From positions 1-22,556 of the forward strand of contig JACDCJ010000008.1 in the NCBI GenBank assembly GCA_013817655.1: DNA of 22,556 nt. Direction: 5' to 3'. Numbering within the stretch: position 1 is the stretch's first letter; the number at the start of each line of letters is the position of its first letter. The notes under the pieces were generated by a model. The model did not search any database and was not told the DNA's origin. It was given only the letters and a program-made list of their open reading frames with translations. The translations under genes were made by a program, and so were the position numbers. The stretch is from Actinosomnolentus pattersoniae (SeqCode) (GTDB taxonomy: Bacteria; Actinomycetota; UBA4738). This document shows positions 7,833-14,652 of the stretch, piece by piece.

Positions 7833-8039
7833 ATGAGAGAGGATCCGCTCGTTCTTCGGGGGACGGCGGTGCAGGCGCTGCCCAGGCGAAATCGAACGTG
7901 GGGCGAGGGCCGCTCATGTGAGAAGGAGGGATGCGCCACCAGGCTCTCCATGTACAACCGGGAGAAGTTCTGCTGGGCCCACGCCCCCGTGAAGTACTAC
8001 AGCCCGCGAGGCCGTCGGAATCATCCGGAGGCCGCCTGA
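7833..8039 (+). CDS. Small Cys/His protein with zinc-finger-like spacing
   Basis: This 68-residue protein has four possible metal ligands: Cys29, Cys34, Cys47 and His50, spaced C-x4-C-x12-C-x2-H. They sit within the segment CEKEGCATRLSMYNREKFCWAH. A small domain of this pattern (C...C.T.LS.YN....C..H) is, to my knowledge, seen in actinobacterial proteins and resembles a zinc ribbon or treble-clef knuckle. The flanks are basic (LPRRNRTWGEGR before it, SPRGRR after it), as in nucleic-acid-binding proteins. ATG 7833 was chosen over the in-frame ATG at 7782 because GGAAGGG ends five bases upstream and the extra residues look non-coding. The function is unknown; a regulator or RNA/DNA-binding protein is an inference. 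Confidence 0.68.
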   Translation: MREDPLVLRGTAVQALPRRNRTWGEGRSCEKEGCATRLSMYNREKFCWAHAPVKYYSPRGRRNHPEAA

Positions 8040-8059
8040 AGGGGATGACTCCGGTATCC

Positions 8060-8383
8060 TCAGCCGTCCCGGTCGCCTCCCCGCTCGGCCAGGACCCGGC
8101 GGGCGATGCCCCGTGCCTCATCCAATCTGGCTCGGTCGACGAAGAGCCGAACGCCGAACTCCCACACCTGGCTGAGCCAGCCTGGCTCTTTGTACCACCA
8201 GATGATGCCCGCAGCCTCCAGCTCGCCCGCGATGGCGTTGGCGTTCTCACGGCTGAACTGCCCGAGATGGACGGTAGAGATGCGTTCCGCGGGCGACATC
8301 GTGCGCCAATCGTCGAACAGGACGTGGCCACCCGTCAAAGGTGCAGGGCACCCTTGAGCCCGGAACCGAGCGCGCAGTAGCAT
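8060..8383 (-). CDS. DUF2007-like small protein
   Basis: This 107-residue reading is the end of a much longer open frame. The upstream part of that frame is only the antisense of the phosphatase gene, so the ATG at 8383 is taken as the start. The C-terminal part (about residues 36-101) looks like a true small globular domain. It contains VHLGQFSRENANAIAGELEA, then GIIWWYKEP, VRLFVDRARLDEARGIA and RRVLAE. That resembles the DUF2007 group of small putative signalling proteins, where a strand-helix unit ends with a DEARRIA-like helix. An internal ATG at 8299 is the alternative start (79 residues) and would leave room for divergent promoters. Neither start has a good Shine-Dalgarno. It converges with the Cys/His protein gene, 20 bases apart. 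Confidence 0.58.
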   Translation of the reverse strand: MLLRARFRAQGCPAPLTGGHVLFDDWRTMSPAERISTVHLGQFSRENANAIAGELEAAGIIWWYKEPGWLSQVWEFGVRLFVDRARLDEARGIARRVLAERGGDRDG

Positions 8384-8405
8384 TGACGCTCGCCCGGGCC
8401 GGTCG

Positions 8406-11012
8406 TTGGAGAGGTGGAGCGAGGCGAGAACCTTCCAGGATCCCCAGTCGGCGAGCGAGGGGCTCGACCAGGCGGGGTCGATCGGCTTCCACAGGGATCT
8501 GCTCGACCTGCTGAACCCGGCCATCATCGTCACGGACGTCTTCGGCGCCATCACCCAGTGGAACCGGCACGCCGAAGCGCTGTACGGATGGGCGCGCGAG
8601 GAGGTGCTCGGGCGCAACATTCGCGAACTCGTGTTCGAAGGGGAGGACGCGGACGCCGCGGAGGCCATCATGGGAACGCTCGCGGCGGGCGGCGCCTGGG
8701 AAGGCGAGTTCGACGTACGACGTAAGGACGGCACGGCCGTCCGGGTCATGGTCTCGGACGCTCCCGTCCGTGACGAGAACGGGATTCTGGTGGGGTTCGT
8801 CGGGGTCTCGTTCGACCTCAGCCCGCGGGAGCGAGCGGAGCGGGGAATGGCCGCCTTCGCAGGCGTCGCGCGGGTGCTCCCCGATGCCCCTCCGCTGGCT
8901 GAGGCGATCCCTCGGATCATCAGGGCGGTTTGCGAGGCGCTCGACTGGGACCTCGGCGTTCTTTGGGCGTGGGATGCGGATGCCGGATCGCTGCGCTGTG
9001 CCGAGATGTGGCGTCGAGCCTCGCCGAGTGTCTCCCGTTTCGAGGACATCAGCCGGCGGTCCCGACTCGAGCCCGGTGCCGGCCCCCCTGGCGGCGTGTG
9101 GCTGAGCGGTGAGCCGCGATGGATCCGGGAGGTGGGCGACGAGCTGGACTCTCCGCGCGCTCGCGCCGCCGTGGCCGAGGGGCTGCAATCGGGCCTCGCC
9201 TTCCCGGTTCGGCTTCGGACCGAGACCTTCGGCGTGTTCGAGTTCTTCACCACGGGTCGGCTGGAGCCCGACACCGAGCTCCTGGCCGTCACGGTGGGCC
9301 TGGGGACGATGATCGGGCAGTACATCGAGCGACGACGGGCTGAGAAAGCCGCCGCGGACAGCGACGCACGCAAGAGCGCTGTCCTGGAGTCGGCGCTCGA
9401 CGCGATCGTGATCATGGACGCGGGCGGGCGGATCGCCGAGTTCAATCCCGCAGCCGAACGGATCTTCGGCTTCCGTCAGGGGGATGTGATCGGCAAGGAG
9501 ATGGCCTCGGTCATCGTCCCCCCCTCACTGCGGGAATCGCACCGGCGCGGATTGCATCGCTACCTGGCCACCGGTCAGAGCCGGTTGCTCGGCAGGCGGC
9601 TCGAGCTGACCGGCTACCGGGCGGACGGCACGGAGTTCCCGGTCGAGCTGGCCATCACGCGCGTGGACGTCGCCGGTCCGCCGCTGTTCACGGGCTACAT
9701 CCGGGACATCACCGAACGCAGGAGGGCCGAGGACGATCGCCATCGCGCCCAGCAAGGGCTCGCGTTGCTGGCCGAAGCGAGTGACGTCTTGACCGCCTCG
9801 CTGGACCAGGAGGCCATGCTCTCGAGCATCGCTCGGCTCGTCGTGCCAAGGCTCGCCACCTGGTGCGCCATCCACGTTCGCTCGGAGGACGGTGCCATCC
9901 TGGCGAGCGCCGCTGTCCACGCGGATCCCGAGAAGCAGCCGGCCCTGGACGAGCTGATCAGATGCGCGATGGACCCGCGCACCGAGTCTGCCGTGGCGCG
10001 GGTGCTCCGGACGGGCCAGGCCGCCTTCCACCCGGAGGTGAACGATCGCACGTTCTCGGTCGGGGACTACTCGAGGGGGGACGCCGCGCTCGTCCTCGAG
10101 GCCCTCGGGGCGAGCTCCGTGATGATCGTGCCCCTCACGGCCCGCAGCAAGACGCTCGGGGCAATCACCTTTGCGCGGTCCGAGACGGCGCCCCCCTTCG
10201 ATCATCGGGACCTCGCACTGGCTCACGACCTTGCGCACCGCGCGGCGACGGCCATGGACAACGCGCGGATCTACCGCGAGCGGGACTACATCGCGCGAAC
10301 GCTGCAGCAGAGCCTGCTTCCTCCAAAGCTGCCGACGGTTCCCGGCCTAACTTTGGCCGCGCGATACCGGCCCGCAGGGGAGGGCAACGAGGTGGGCGGT
10401 GACTTCTACGACATCTTTCAGACCGCCAGCAACGTCTGGACAGTCGCGATCGGCGACGTCTGCGGCAAGGGGCCCGAGGCCGCCGCCCTCACCGGCCTCG
10501 CCCGCCACACGCTGCGGGCCGCGGCGATGCGCCAGAGCCGGCCCACCCGGATCCTGGCGACGCTGAACCAGGCCCTCCTCGACCAGGGGGGTGCCCAACG
10601 CTTCTGTACCGTCTGCTGTGCACGGATCAAGCGAACCTCCGACGGCGTCCGCGTGACGGTCTCCAGCGGCGGCCACCCGCTTCCGCTCCTACTTCGCGGG
10701 GACGGCACGTTGCAGAGGCTCGGAGCATCGGGGACGCTGCTTGGAGTGTTCCCCGACCCCGACCTAACCGATGAGTCCCTGGACCTCGCCCCGGGGGATG
10801 CCGTGATCTTCTACACCGACGGCGTGACCGAAGAGCGTGCGGCCGGCGTCGTCTTCAGTGAGGCGAGGCTGGAGTCGATAGTGCGTTCCTGCGCGGGCGT
10901 CGGCGCCAGCGTGATCGCCGAACGGATCGAGCGTGCGGTCCTCGACTTCCAACCGGACCCCGCGAAGGACGACGTGGCAGTCCTGGTCCTGCAGGTTCCG
11001 AGAGAGGCCTAG
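8406..11012 (+). CDS. PAS-GAF-PAS-GAF sensor protein with SpoIIE-type PP2C phosphatase domain
   Basis: This 868-residue soluble signalling protein has, in order, PAS (about 25-135), GAF (145-305), PAS (320-445) and GAF (450-625). A helical linker ending LQQSLLPPKLP (633-643) leads to a PP2C/SpoIIE phosphatase domain (650-866). Metal-binding residues of the phosphatase are visible: Asp666 in GGDFYD, Asp684 in GDVCGKG and Asp855/Asp856 in KDDVAVL. FYTDGVTE is also typical. No membrane helices are seen, so it probably senses cytosolic signals and dephosphorylates a Ser/Thr-phosphorylated partner such as an anti-sigma antagonist (known for the family). No such partner or sigma factor is in the window. 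The start is weak: TTG 8406 lacks a Shine-Dalgarno, the frame opens only after a TGA at 8355-8357, and no ATG or GTG lies between that stop and the first PAS domain. Confidence 0.9.
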   Translation: MERWSEARTFQDPQSASEGLDQAGSIGFHRDLLDLLNPAIIVTDVFGAITQWNRHAEALYGWAREEVLGRNIRELVFEGEDADAAEAIMGTLAAGGAWEGEFDVRRKDGTAVRVMVSDAPVRDENGILVGFVGVSFDLSPRERAERGMAAFAGVARVLPDAPPLAEAIPRIIRAVCEALDWDLGVLWAWDADAGSLRCAEMWRRASPSVSRFEDISRRSRLEPGAGPPGGVWLSGEPRWIREVGDELDSPRARAAVAEGLQSGLAFPVRLRTETFGVFEFFTTGRLEPDTELLAVTVGLGTMIGQYIERRRAEKAAADSDARKSAVLESALDAIVIMDAGGRIAEFNPAAERIFGFRQGDVIGKEMASVIVPPSLRESHRRGLHRYLATGQSRLLGRRLELTGYRADGTEFPVELAITRVDVAGPPLFTGYIRDITERRRAEDDRHRAQQGLALLAEASDVLTASLDQEAMLSSIARLVVPRLATWCAIHVRSEDGAILASAAVHADPEKQPALDELIRCAMDPRTESAVARVLRTGQAAFHPEVNDRTFSVGDYSRGDAALVLEALGASSVMIVPLTARSKTLGAITFARSETAPPFDHRDLALAHDLAHRAATAMDNARIYRERDYIARTLQQSLLPPKLPTVPGLTLAARYRPAGEGNEVGGDFYDIFQTASNVWTVAIGDVCGKGPEAAALTGLARHTLRAAAMRQSRPTRILATLNQALLDQGGAQRFCTVCCARIKRTSDGVRVTVSSGGHPLPLLLRGDGTLQRLGASGTLLGVFPDPDLTDESLDLAPGDAVIFYTDGVTEERAAGVVFSEARLESIVRSCAGVGASVIAERIERAVLDFQPDPAKDDVAVLVLQVPREA

Positions 11013-11017
11013 CCCTC

Positions 11018-11032
11018 GCCGCCATCGGCGGC
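11018..11032. terminator. Hairpin between convergent phosphatase and lipoprotein genes
   Basis: GCCGCC-atc-GGCGGC is a perfect 6-bp inverted repeat with a three-base loop. It fills the 21-base gap between the phosphatase stop and the lipoprotein stop on the other strand. Its position fits a bidirectional transcription end, though no T-tract is present. Confidence 0.4.
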
Positions 11033-11033
11033 T

Positions 11034-11504
11034 TCAGGTGGGCCCGCAACCGGCTCCCAGGAACACTCGGAGTGCCAGAAGGCTGCTCCCGTCCAGGAGC
11101 GTTTCCACGCATGCGCGCTCGCCCGTCTCGATGTCCACCTGCCGGGGCAGGCGCACCCATCGATCCTCCGAGACTCGAAAGAAGGCCGTCGCTCCCTGCC
11201 CGAGCCGAAGGAGCGTGACTATCGATCCAGAGCCCTCCTGCAGTTCCAGCCGGTCCGCCGTGACGGTAACGACCGTCCCCCCCAGCCAGATGACCGGGGG
11301 CTGATCCGGACCCAGGCTCTGGCTCGCCGTGGGCGGCGGAGGCGGGAGCGGCGGCGATGCCGTTCGGTCCCCGCCCGAGCTGTCGGGACCGGGTGATCCG
11401 CCGCAACCGAAGACGCCCAGTCCGGCGGCGGCCACGAGGCCCGCCACGACAGGACGAACCAGAAGCCGGCGCTTCCCGGCCGGGGAGGGCGGCATGGCGC
11501 CCAT
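11034..11504 (-). CDS. Hypothetical lipoprotein
   Basis: This protein of about 156 residues has a lipoprotein signal: basic KRR, a hydrophobic run, then LGVFGC followed by GG. A Ser/Gly/Pro linker with six consecutive prolines comes next. The C-terminal part (VVTVTADRLELQEG..., LRLGQGATAFFRVSEDRWVRLP, then DIETGERACVETLLDGSS) looks like a small beta-rich domain. It brings to mind the OB-like DUF5666 proteins, but I cannot confirm that. Two cysteines in the mature domain could pair. The start is uncertain: GTG 11525, ATG 11504 and ATG 11495 are all in frame and none has a clear Shine-Dalgarno. It overlaps only non-coding antisense frames. Its divergent neighbour is etfB, and the function is unknown. 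Confidence 0.72.
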   Translation of the reverse strand: MGAMPPSPAGKRRLLVRPVVAGLVAAAGLGVFGCGGSPGPDSSGGDRTASPPLPPPPPTASQSLGPDQPPVIWLGGTVVTVTADRLELQEGSGSIVTLLRLGQGATAFFRVSEDRWVRLPRQVDIETGERACVETLLDGSSLLALRVFLGAGCGPT

Positions 11505-11512
11505 TATCGCGG

Positions 11513-11542
11513 TTGACGCGCGCACGGATTCGACGGGACAAT
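11513..11542 (+). promoter_or_regulatory. Sigma70-like promoter for etfBA
   Basis: TTGACG (11513-11518) and GACAAT (11537-11542) are separated by 18 bases. This is the best -35/-10 pair seen in the window. It would start transcription near 11549, directly at the base of the hairpin at 11550-11571, and about 50 bases before the etfB start. The -35 hexamer lies just upstream of the divergent lipoprotein gene's ATG. Confidence 0.5.
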
Positions 11543-11549
11543 CGTGGTC

Positions 11550-11571
11550 GGGCCGGTGGAACGACCGGCCC
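11550..11571 (+). promoter_or_regulatory. 5'-leader hairpin of etfB with T-rich tail
   Basis: GGGCCGGT and ACCGGCCC are exact reverse complements (8 bp) around a GGAACG loop, followed by TCCTTTT at 11572-11578. If the promoter just upstream is correct, the mRNA would begin with this stem. It could be a 5'-stabilising hairpin or a short attenuator before the Shine-Dalgarno at about 11589. A terminator for read-through from the phosphatase is the other reading. Confidence 0.45.
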
Positions 11572-11599
11572 TCCTTTTCGCCTTCTCTGGGGGAAGCGA

Positions 11600-12382
11600 T
11601 TGAACATCGTCGTTTGCGTGAAGCGGGTGCCCGACACCGCCGCGGAGAAGAAGCTCGACCCCAGCGACCATACCCTCGATCGAGAATCGGGCGAGAGCAT
11701 CCTCAACCCCGTGGACGAATACGGGGTGGAGGAGGCCCTCCGACTTCGGGAGGCCCACGGCGGGGAGGTCACGGTCCTAACGATGGGGCCCGCGGGGGCC
11801 GAGAAGAACGCCGTCCGAAAGGCCCTCGCCCTCGGGGCCGACCGGGGGGTGCTCGTCAAGGACGACGGACTGGCCGGCTCCGACGCGCTCGCCACCGCGT
11901 ATGTCCTCGCGCTGGCGCTCGCGCAGATGGAGTTCGGCCTCGTGATCCTGGGATCGGAATCAACGGACGCGCGAACCTCCCTCGTGCCTCAGGCGCTCGC
12001 ACAGCTCCTCGGCCTTCCGGGCATCACTTACGTCAGCAAGGTCGAGGTCGACGGGTCGAAGGTCACCGTCCATCGTGAGCAGGAGGGCGGCCACTGGGTG
12101 ATCGAGTCGGAGCTTCCGGCCGTGATCTCCGTCGTCAAGGGGATCAACGAGCCCAGGTACGCGACCCTGAAGGGCATCATGTCGGCCAAGCAGAAGCCCC
12201 TCGAGGTGCTCTCCGGCGAGGACGCGGGCCTCGACCCCGCCGAAGTGGGGTTGTCCGGCTCGAAGACCAGGATCCTCGCGGCCGAGGCCCGGCCTCCGAA
12301 GCAGAAGGGGAAGCTCGTGAAGGACGAAGGGCACGGCCATGTCGAGCTGGCCGACTTCCTCCAGCAGAACAAGTTCATCTAG
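11600..12382 (+). CDS. etfB: Electron transfer flavoprotein beta subunit
   Basis: This 260-residue protein starts at TTG with MNIVVCVKRVPDTA, the canonical ETF-beta N-terminus, so the long in-frame extension upstream was rejected. GGGGGAAG lies a few bases upstream. Family landmarks include the ILNPVDEYGVEEALRL segment, the GPAGAEKNAVRKALALGAD segment, the AMP-site strand VILGSESTD, and INEPRYATLKGIMSAK near residues 190-205. With the alpha subunit it forms a heterodimer that carries electrons from acyl-CoA dehydrogenases to the quinone pool. The loop after GSESTD reads ARTSLVP instead of the DGDTGQVGP seen in many bacterial and mitochondrial ETFs; related actinobacterial proteins vary here, so it need not mean loss of AMP binding. 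It lies 27 bases before etfA. Confidence 0.93.
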   Translation: MNIVVCVKRVPDTAAEKKLDPSDHTLDRESGESILNPVDEYGVEEALRLREAHGGEVTVLTMGPAGAEKNAVRKALALGADRGVLVKDDGLAGSDALATAYVLALALAQMEFGLVILGSESTDARTSLVPQALAQLLGLPGITYVSKVEVDGSKVTVHREQEGGHWVIESELPAVISVVKGINEPRYATLKGIMSAKQKPLEVLSGEDAGLDPAEVGLSGSKTRILAAEARPPKQKGKLVKDEGHGHVELADFLQQNKFI

Positions 12383-12409
12383 GCGGGCGAGACGGGGAGC
12401 GCGTAGGGC

Positions 12410-13390
12410 ATGGGAGAGCTCTGGACGATCATCGACCACGAGGGCGGAGAGGTTCGCAAGGTCTCCGGGGAGATGCTGACGGCGGCGCGCCGTTTCGCGG
12501 GAGAGATGAACCTCGATCCCGCGGCCGTCTTCGCCGGGACAGGATTCGAGCACGCACGCGAGCGGATCGGGAAGTTCGGCGGCGGGAAGGTTTACGTCGC
12601 GGAGAGCGAGGAGTTCGACCGCTACCTGCTGCAGCCACAGATCGATACGATCGCCTCGCTGGTTCGGGAACGGAAGCCGTCGGTCGTGCTCTTTGCGAGC
12701 GTCGCCGACGGCAAGGACGTCGCCTCCGGAGTGGCCTCCAAGGTCGGCACCGGGGTCGTCGCGGACGTTGTGGACCTGGAGGCGCAGGGGGAACGGCTTG
12801 TCTGCACGAAAGCCGTGTTCGGAGGCGCGACGGTGACGAAGTGCCAGGTGGAAGGCTCGCCCCAGATCATCTGCGTCAAGCCCAACTCATTCGCCGCCGA
12901 GCAGGCGCCGGGCGAGGTGGTCGAGGAGCGGGTGGATGTCACTCTCTCGGATGACGCGAAGCGCGCCCGGATCGTGGAGCGGGTCCAGCAGGAAGCCGGC
13001 GGCCGCCCGGCGGTCGAGGAGGCAGCCGTGATCGTGTCGGGGGGCCGGGGGCTGCAGGGCCCCGAGAACTTCCGCATCGTCGAAGACCTGGCGGACGCCC
13101 TCGGGGCGGCGGTGGGAGCGTCGCGTGCGGCGGTGGACGCCGGATGGTATCCCCATCAGAACCAAGTGGGGCAGACCGGCAAGACCGTCAGCCCCCAGCT
13201 CTACATCGCGGTGGGGATCTCCGGGGCCATCCAGCATCGGGCCGGCATGCAGACCTCCAAGACCATCGTCGCCATCAACAAGGACGGTGAGGCGCCGATC
13301 TTCCAGCTCGCCGACTTCGGTCTCGTCGGGGACCTCTTCAAGGTCGTCCCTGCGCTAGCTGACGAGATTCGGAAGCGAAAGGGGAGATGA
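12410..13390 (+). CDS. etfA: Electron transfer flavoprotein alpha subunit
   Basis: This 326-residue protein of normal length carries the FAD of the ETF dimer. The C-terminal FAD domain shows SGGRGLQGPENF (210-221), GASRAAVDAGW (236-246), QVGQTGKTVSPQLYIAVGISGAIQH (252-276) and NKDGEAPIFQLADFGLVGD (290-308), all hallmarks of ETF-alpha. The N-terminal domain supplies most of the dimer contact. ATG 12410 has GGGGAG ten bases upstream. The stop codon is embedded in ATGATGA, shared with the start of the YHS gene. No fixC/fixX-type or ETF:quinone oxidoreductase gene is adjacent, so the electron acceptor is encoded elsewhere. Confidence 0.95.
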   Translation: MGELWTIIDHEGGEVRKVSGEMLTAARRFAGEMNLDPAAVFAGTGFEHARERIGKFGGGKVYVAESEEFDRYLLQPQIDTIASLVRERKPSVVLFASVADGKDVASGVASKVGTGVVADVVDLEAQGERLVCTKAVFGGATVTKCQVEGSPQIICVKPNSFAAEQAPGEVVEERVDVTLSDDAKRARIVERVQQEAGGRPAVEEAAVIVSGGRGLQGPENFRIVEDLADALGAAVGASRAAVDAGWYPHQNQVGQTGKTVSPQLYIAVGISGAIQHRAGMQTSKTIVAINKDGEAPIFQLADFGLVGDLFKVVPALADEIRKRKGR

Positions 13391-13542
13391 TGGCAGTCGC
13401 GATCGATCCGGTCTGCGGGATGGAAGTCGACCCGGCGAACGCCGCGGGATCCTACGAGTACGACGGCACGACGTACTACTTCTGTGCCCGGGGGTGCCTC
13501 GAGGACTTCGCCGAGGATCCGGAGAGCTTCCTCCGCGCCTGA
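13387..13542 (+). CDS. YHS-domain protein
   Basis: This 51-residue protein is almost exactly one YHS domain. It begins IDPVCGMEVDP with Cys10 in the DPVCGM motif. YFCARGCLEDF follows with Cys33 and Cys37, and then the closing DPESFL. These cysteines are the metal-binding set of YHS domains, which occur in copper and mercury handling proteins and some oxygenases. The first ATG (13387) overlaps the etfA stop as ATGATGA; a second ATG at 13390 is equally possible. GAAAGGGGAG lies just upstream. The overlap implies translational coupling to etfA, which suggests a role near the ETF or its redox partners, perhaps metal handling; that role is inference. Confidence 0.85.
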   Translation: MMAVAIDPVCGMEVDPANAAGSYEYDGTTYYFCARGCLEDFAEDPESFLRA

Positions 13543-13573
13543 GCGGATTCACGGCCATGAGGGTGGCGGTCTC

Positions 13574-14614
13574 GTGAATCTCCTCGTTCTGGGCGGCACG
13601 ATCTTCGTGGGCCGGCACCTCGTGGAGGCCGCGGTCTCGCGAGGCCACAGCGTCACGCTGTTCAACCGTGGACGAAACCATCCTGACCTGTTCCCGGACG
13701 TGGAGAAGCTTCGCGGGGACCGCGACGGCGATCTGGGTGCGCTTCGGGGGCGGTCCTGGGACGCCGCCGTCGACACGTGCGGGTTCCTTCCCCGGGTCGC
13801 TCGGGCATCGGCCGATCTCCTTTCCGGGGGCGTGGAGCACTACACCTTCATCTCGAGCTGCTCCGTGTATCCGGAAGGCGCCGTGCCGGACGTGGACGAG
13901 GAGTCCCCGGTGCAGGCTCCACCGCCCCAAGGCATCGAGGACGTCGCCGAGCACTACGGGCCGCTCAAGGTCGCCTGCGAGCGAGAAGTCGAAGCCGCAA
14001 TGCCGGGCCGAGGCCTGATCATCCGCCCGGGGCTGATCGTAGGTCCGTTCGATCCGTCGAACCGGTTCACCTACTGGGTCCGCCGCATCGCCGCCGGTGG
14101 GGACGTCCTCGCTCCCGGAAGGCCGGATCGCGAGGTGCAGGTCATCGACGCGCGCGACCTCGCCGACTGGTTGGTTCGTCTCGTCGAGCGCCGGCGGACG
14201 GGAATCTACAACGCCGTCGGCCCGGCCGAGCCGTTGACCATGGCGGCGATGCTCGAGGGCTGCCTGCCGGGCGATGGGGTCGACGTGCGAATGACCTGGG
14301 TCGACGAGGAGTTCCTGCTGGCTAACGGGGTCGAGCCATGGACCGAGATGCCCCTCTGGCTACCGGAAGGAGACCCCGCCTACGACGGTTTCTTCAAGGT
14401 GAAGCGCGAGAAGGCGATGGCCGCAGGGCTGACCTACCGGTCGCTCGAGGAGACGGCTCGCGACACGCTGGCATGGGAGATCGGTCGGACCGGCCCGTCG
14501 AAGGTCGCGCCTTCGGGGCTCGCGCTCGATGCCGGGATGTCGCGGGAGCGTGAACGGCAGCTGCTGGACGCGTGGGACGCTCGGAAAAGCGGGCTGGCCC
14601 CCCTCGAGAGCTAA
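13574..14614 (+). CDS. NAD-dependent epimerase/dehydratase family protein
   Basis: This 346-residue Rossmann-fold protein starts MNLLVLGGTIFVGRHLVEAA, with GGTIFVG as the nucleotide-binding glycine motif (residues 7-13) and NRGR after the second strand. The active-site-like set is present: FISSCSVYP (Ser94/95) and Tyr128-GPL-Lys132. Homology in this type of protein extends to sugar-nucleotide epimerases and to atypical SDRs related to RNA-binding or isoflavone-reductase-like proteins. GTG 13574 was chosen because the fold begins there; GAGG lies about 11 bases upstream. It follows the YHS gene by 31 bases and is probably in the etf transcript. The substrate cannot be named. Confidence 0.85.
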   Translation: MNLLVLGGTIFVGRHLVEAAVSRGHSVTLFNRGRNHPDLFPDVEKLRGDRDGDLGALRGRSWDAAVDTCGFLPRVARASADLLSGGVEHYTFISSCSVYPEGAVPDVDEESPVQAPPPQGIEDVAEHYGPLKVACEREVEAAMPGRGLIIRPGLIVGPFDPSNRFTYWVRRIAAGGDVLAPGRPDREVQVIDARDLADWLVRLVERRRTGIYNAVGPAEPLTMAAMLEGCLPGDGVDVRMTWVDEEFLLANGVEPWTEMPLWLPEGDPAYDGFFKVKREKAMAAGLTYRSLEETARDTLAWEIGRTGPSKVAPSGLALDAGMSRERERQLLDAWDARKSGLAPLES

Positions 14615-14652
14615 GCGGCGGGCATGGTCGGAAGAACAAGGAGTCTCAGGCG

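Noticed and set aside
8384..9445. Upstream extension of the DUF2007-like minus-strand frame
   Set aside because: This part is Ser/Arg/Pro-rich noise antisense to the PAS and GAF domains of the phosphatase. Only the last 107 codons look like protein.
11357..11599. N-terminal extension of the etfB frame starting at an upstream ATG
   Set aside because: The extension is Arg/Pro-rich and antisense to the lipoprotein. ETF-beta homology starts exactly at the TTG 11600 with a good Shine-Dalgarno.
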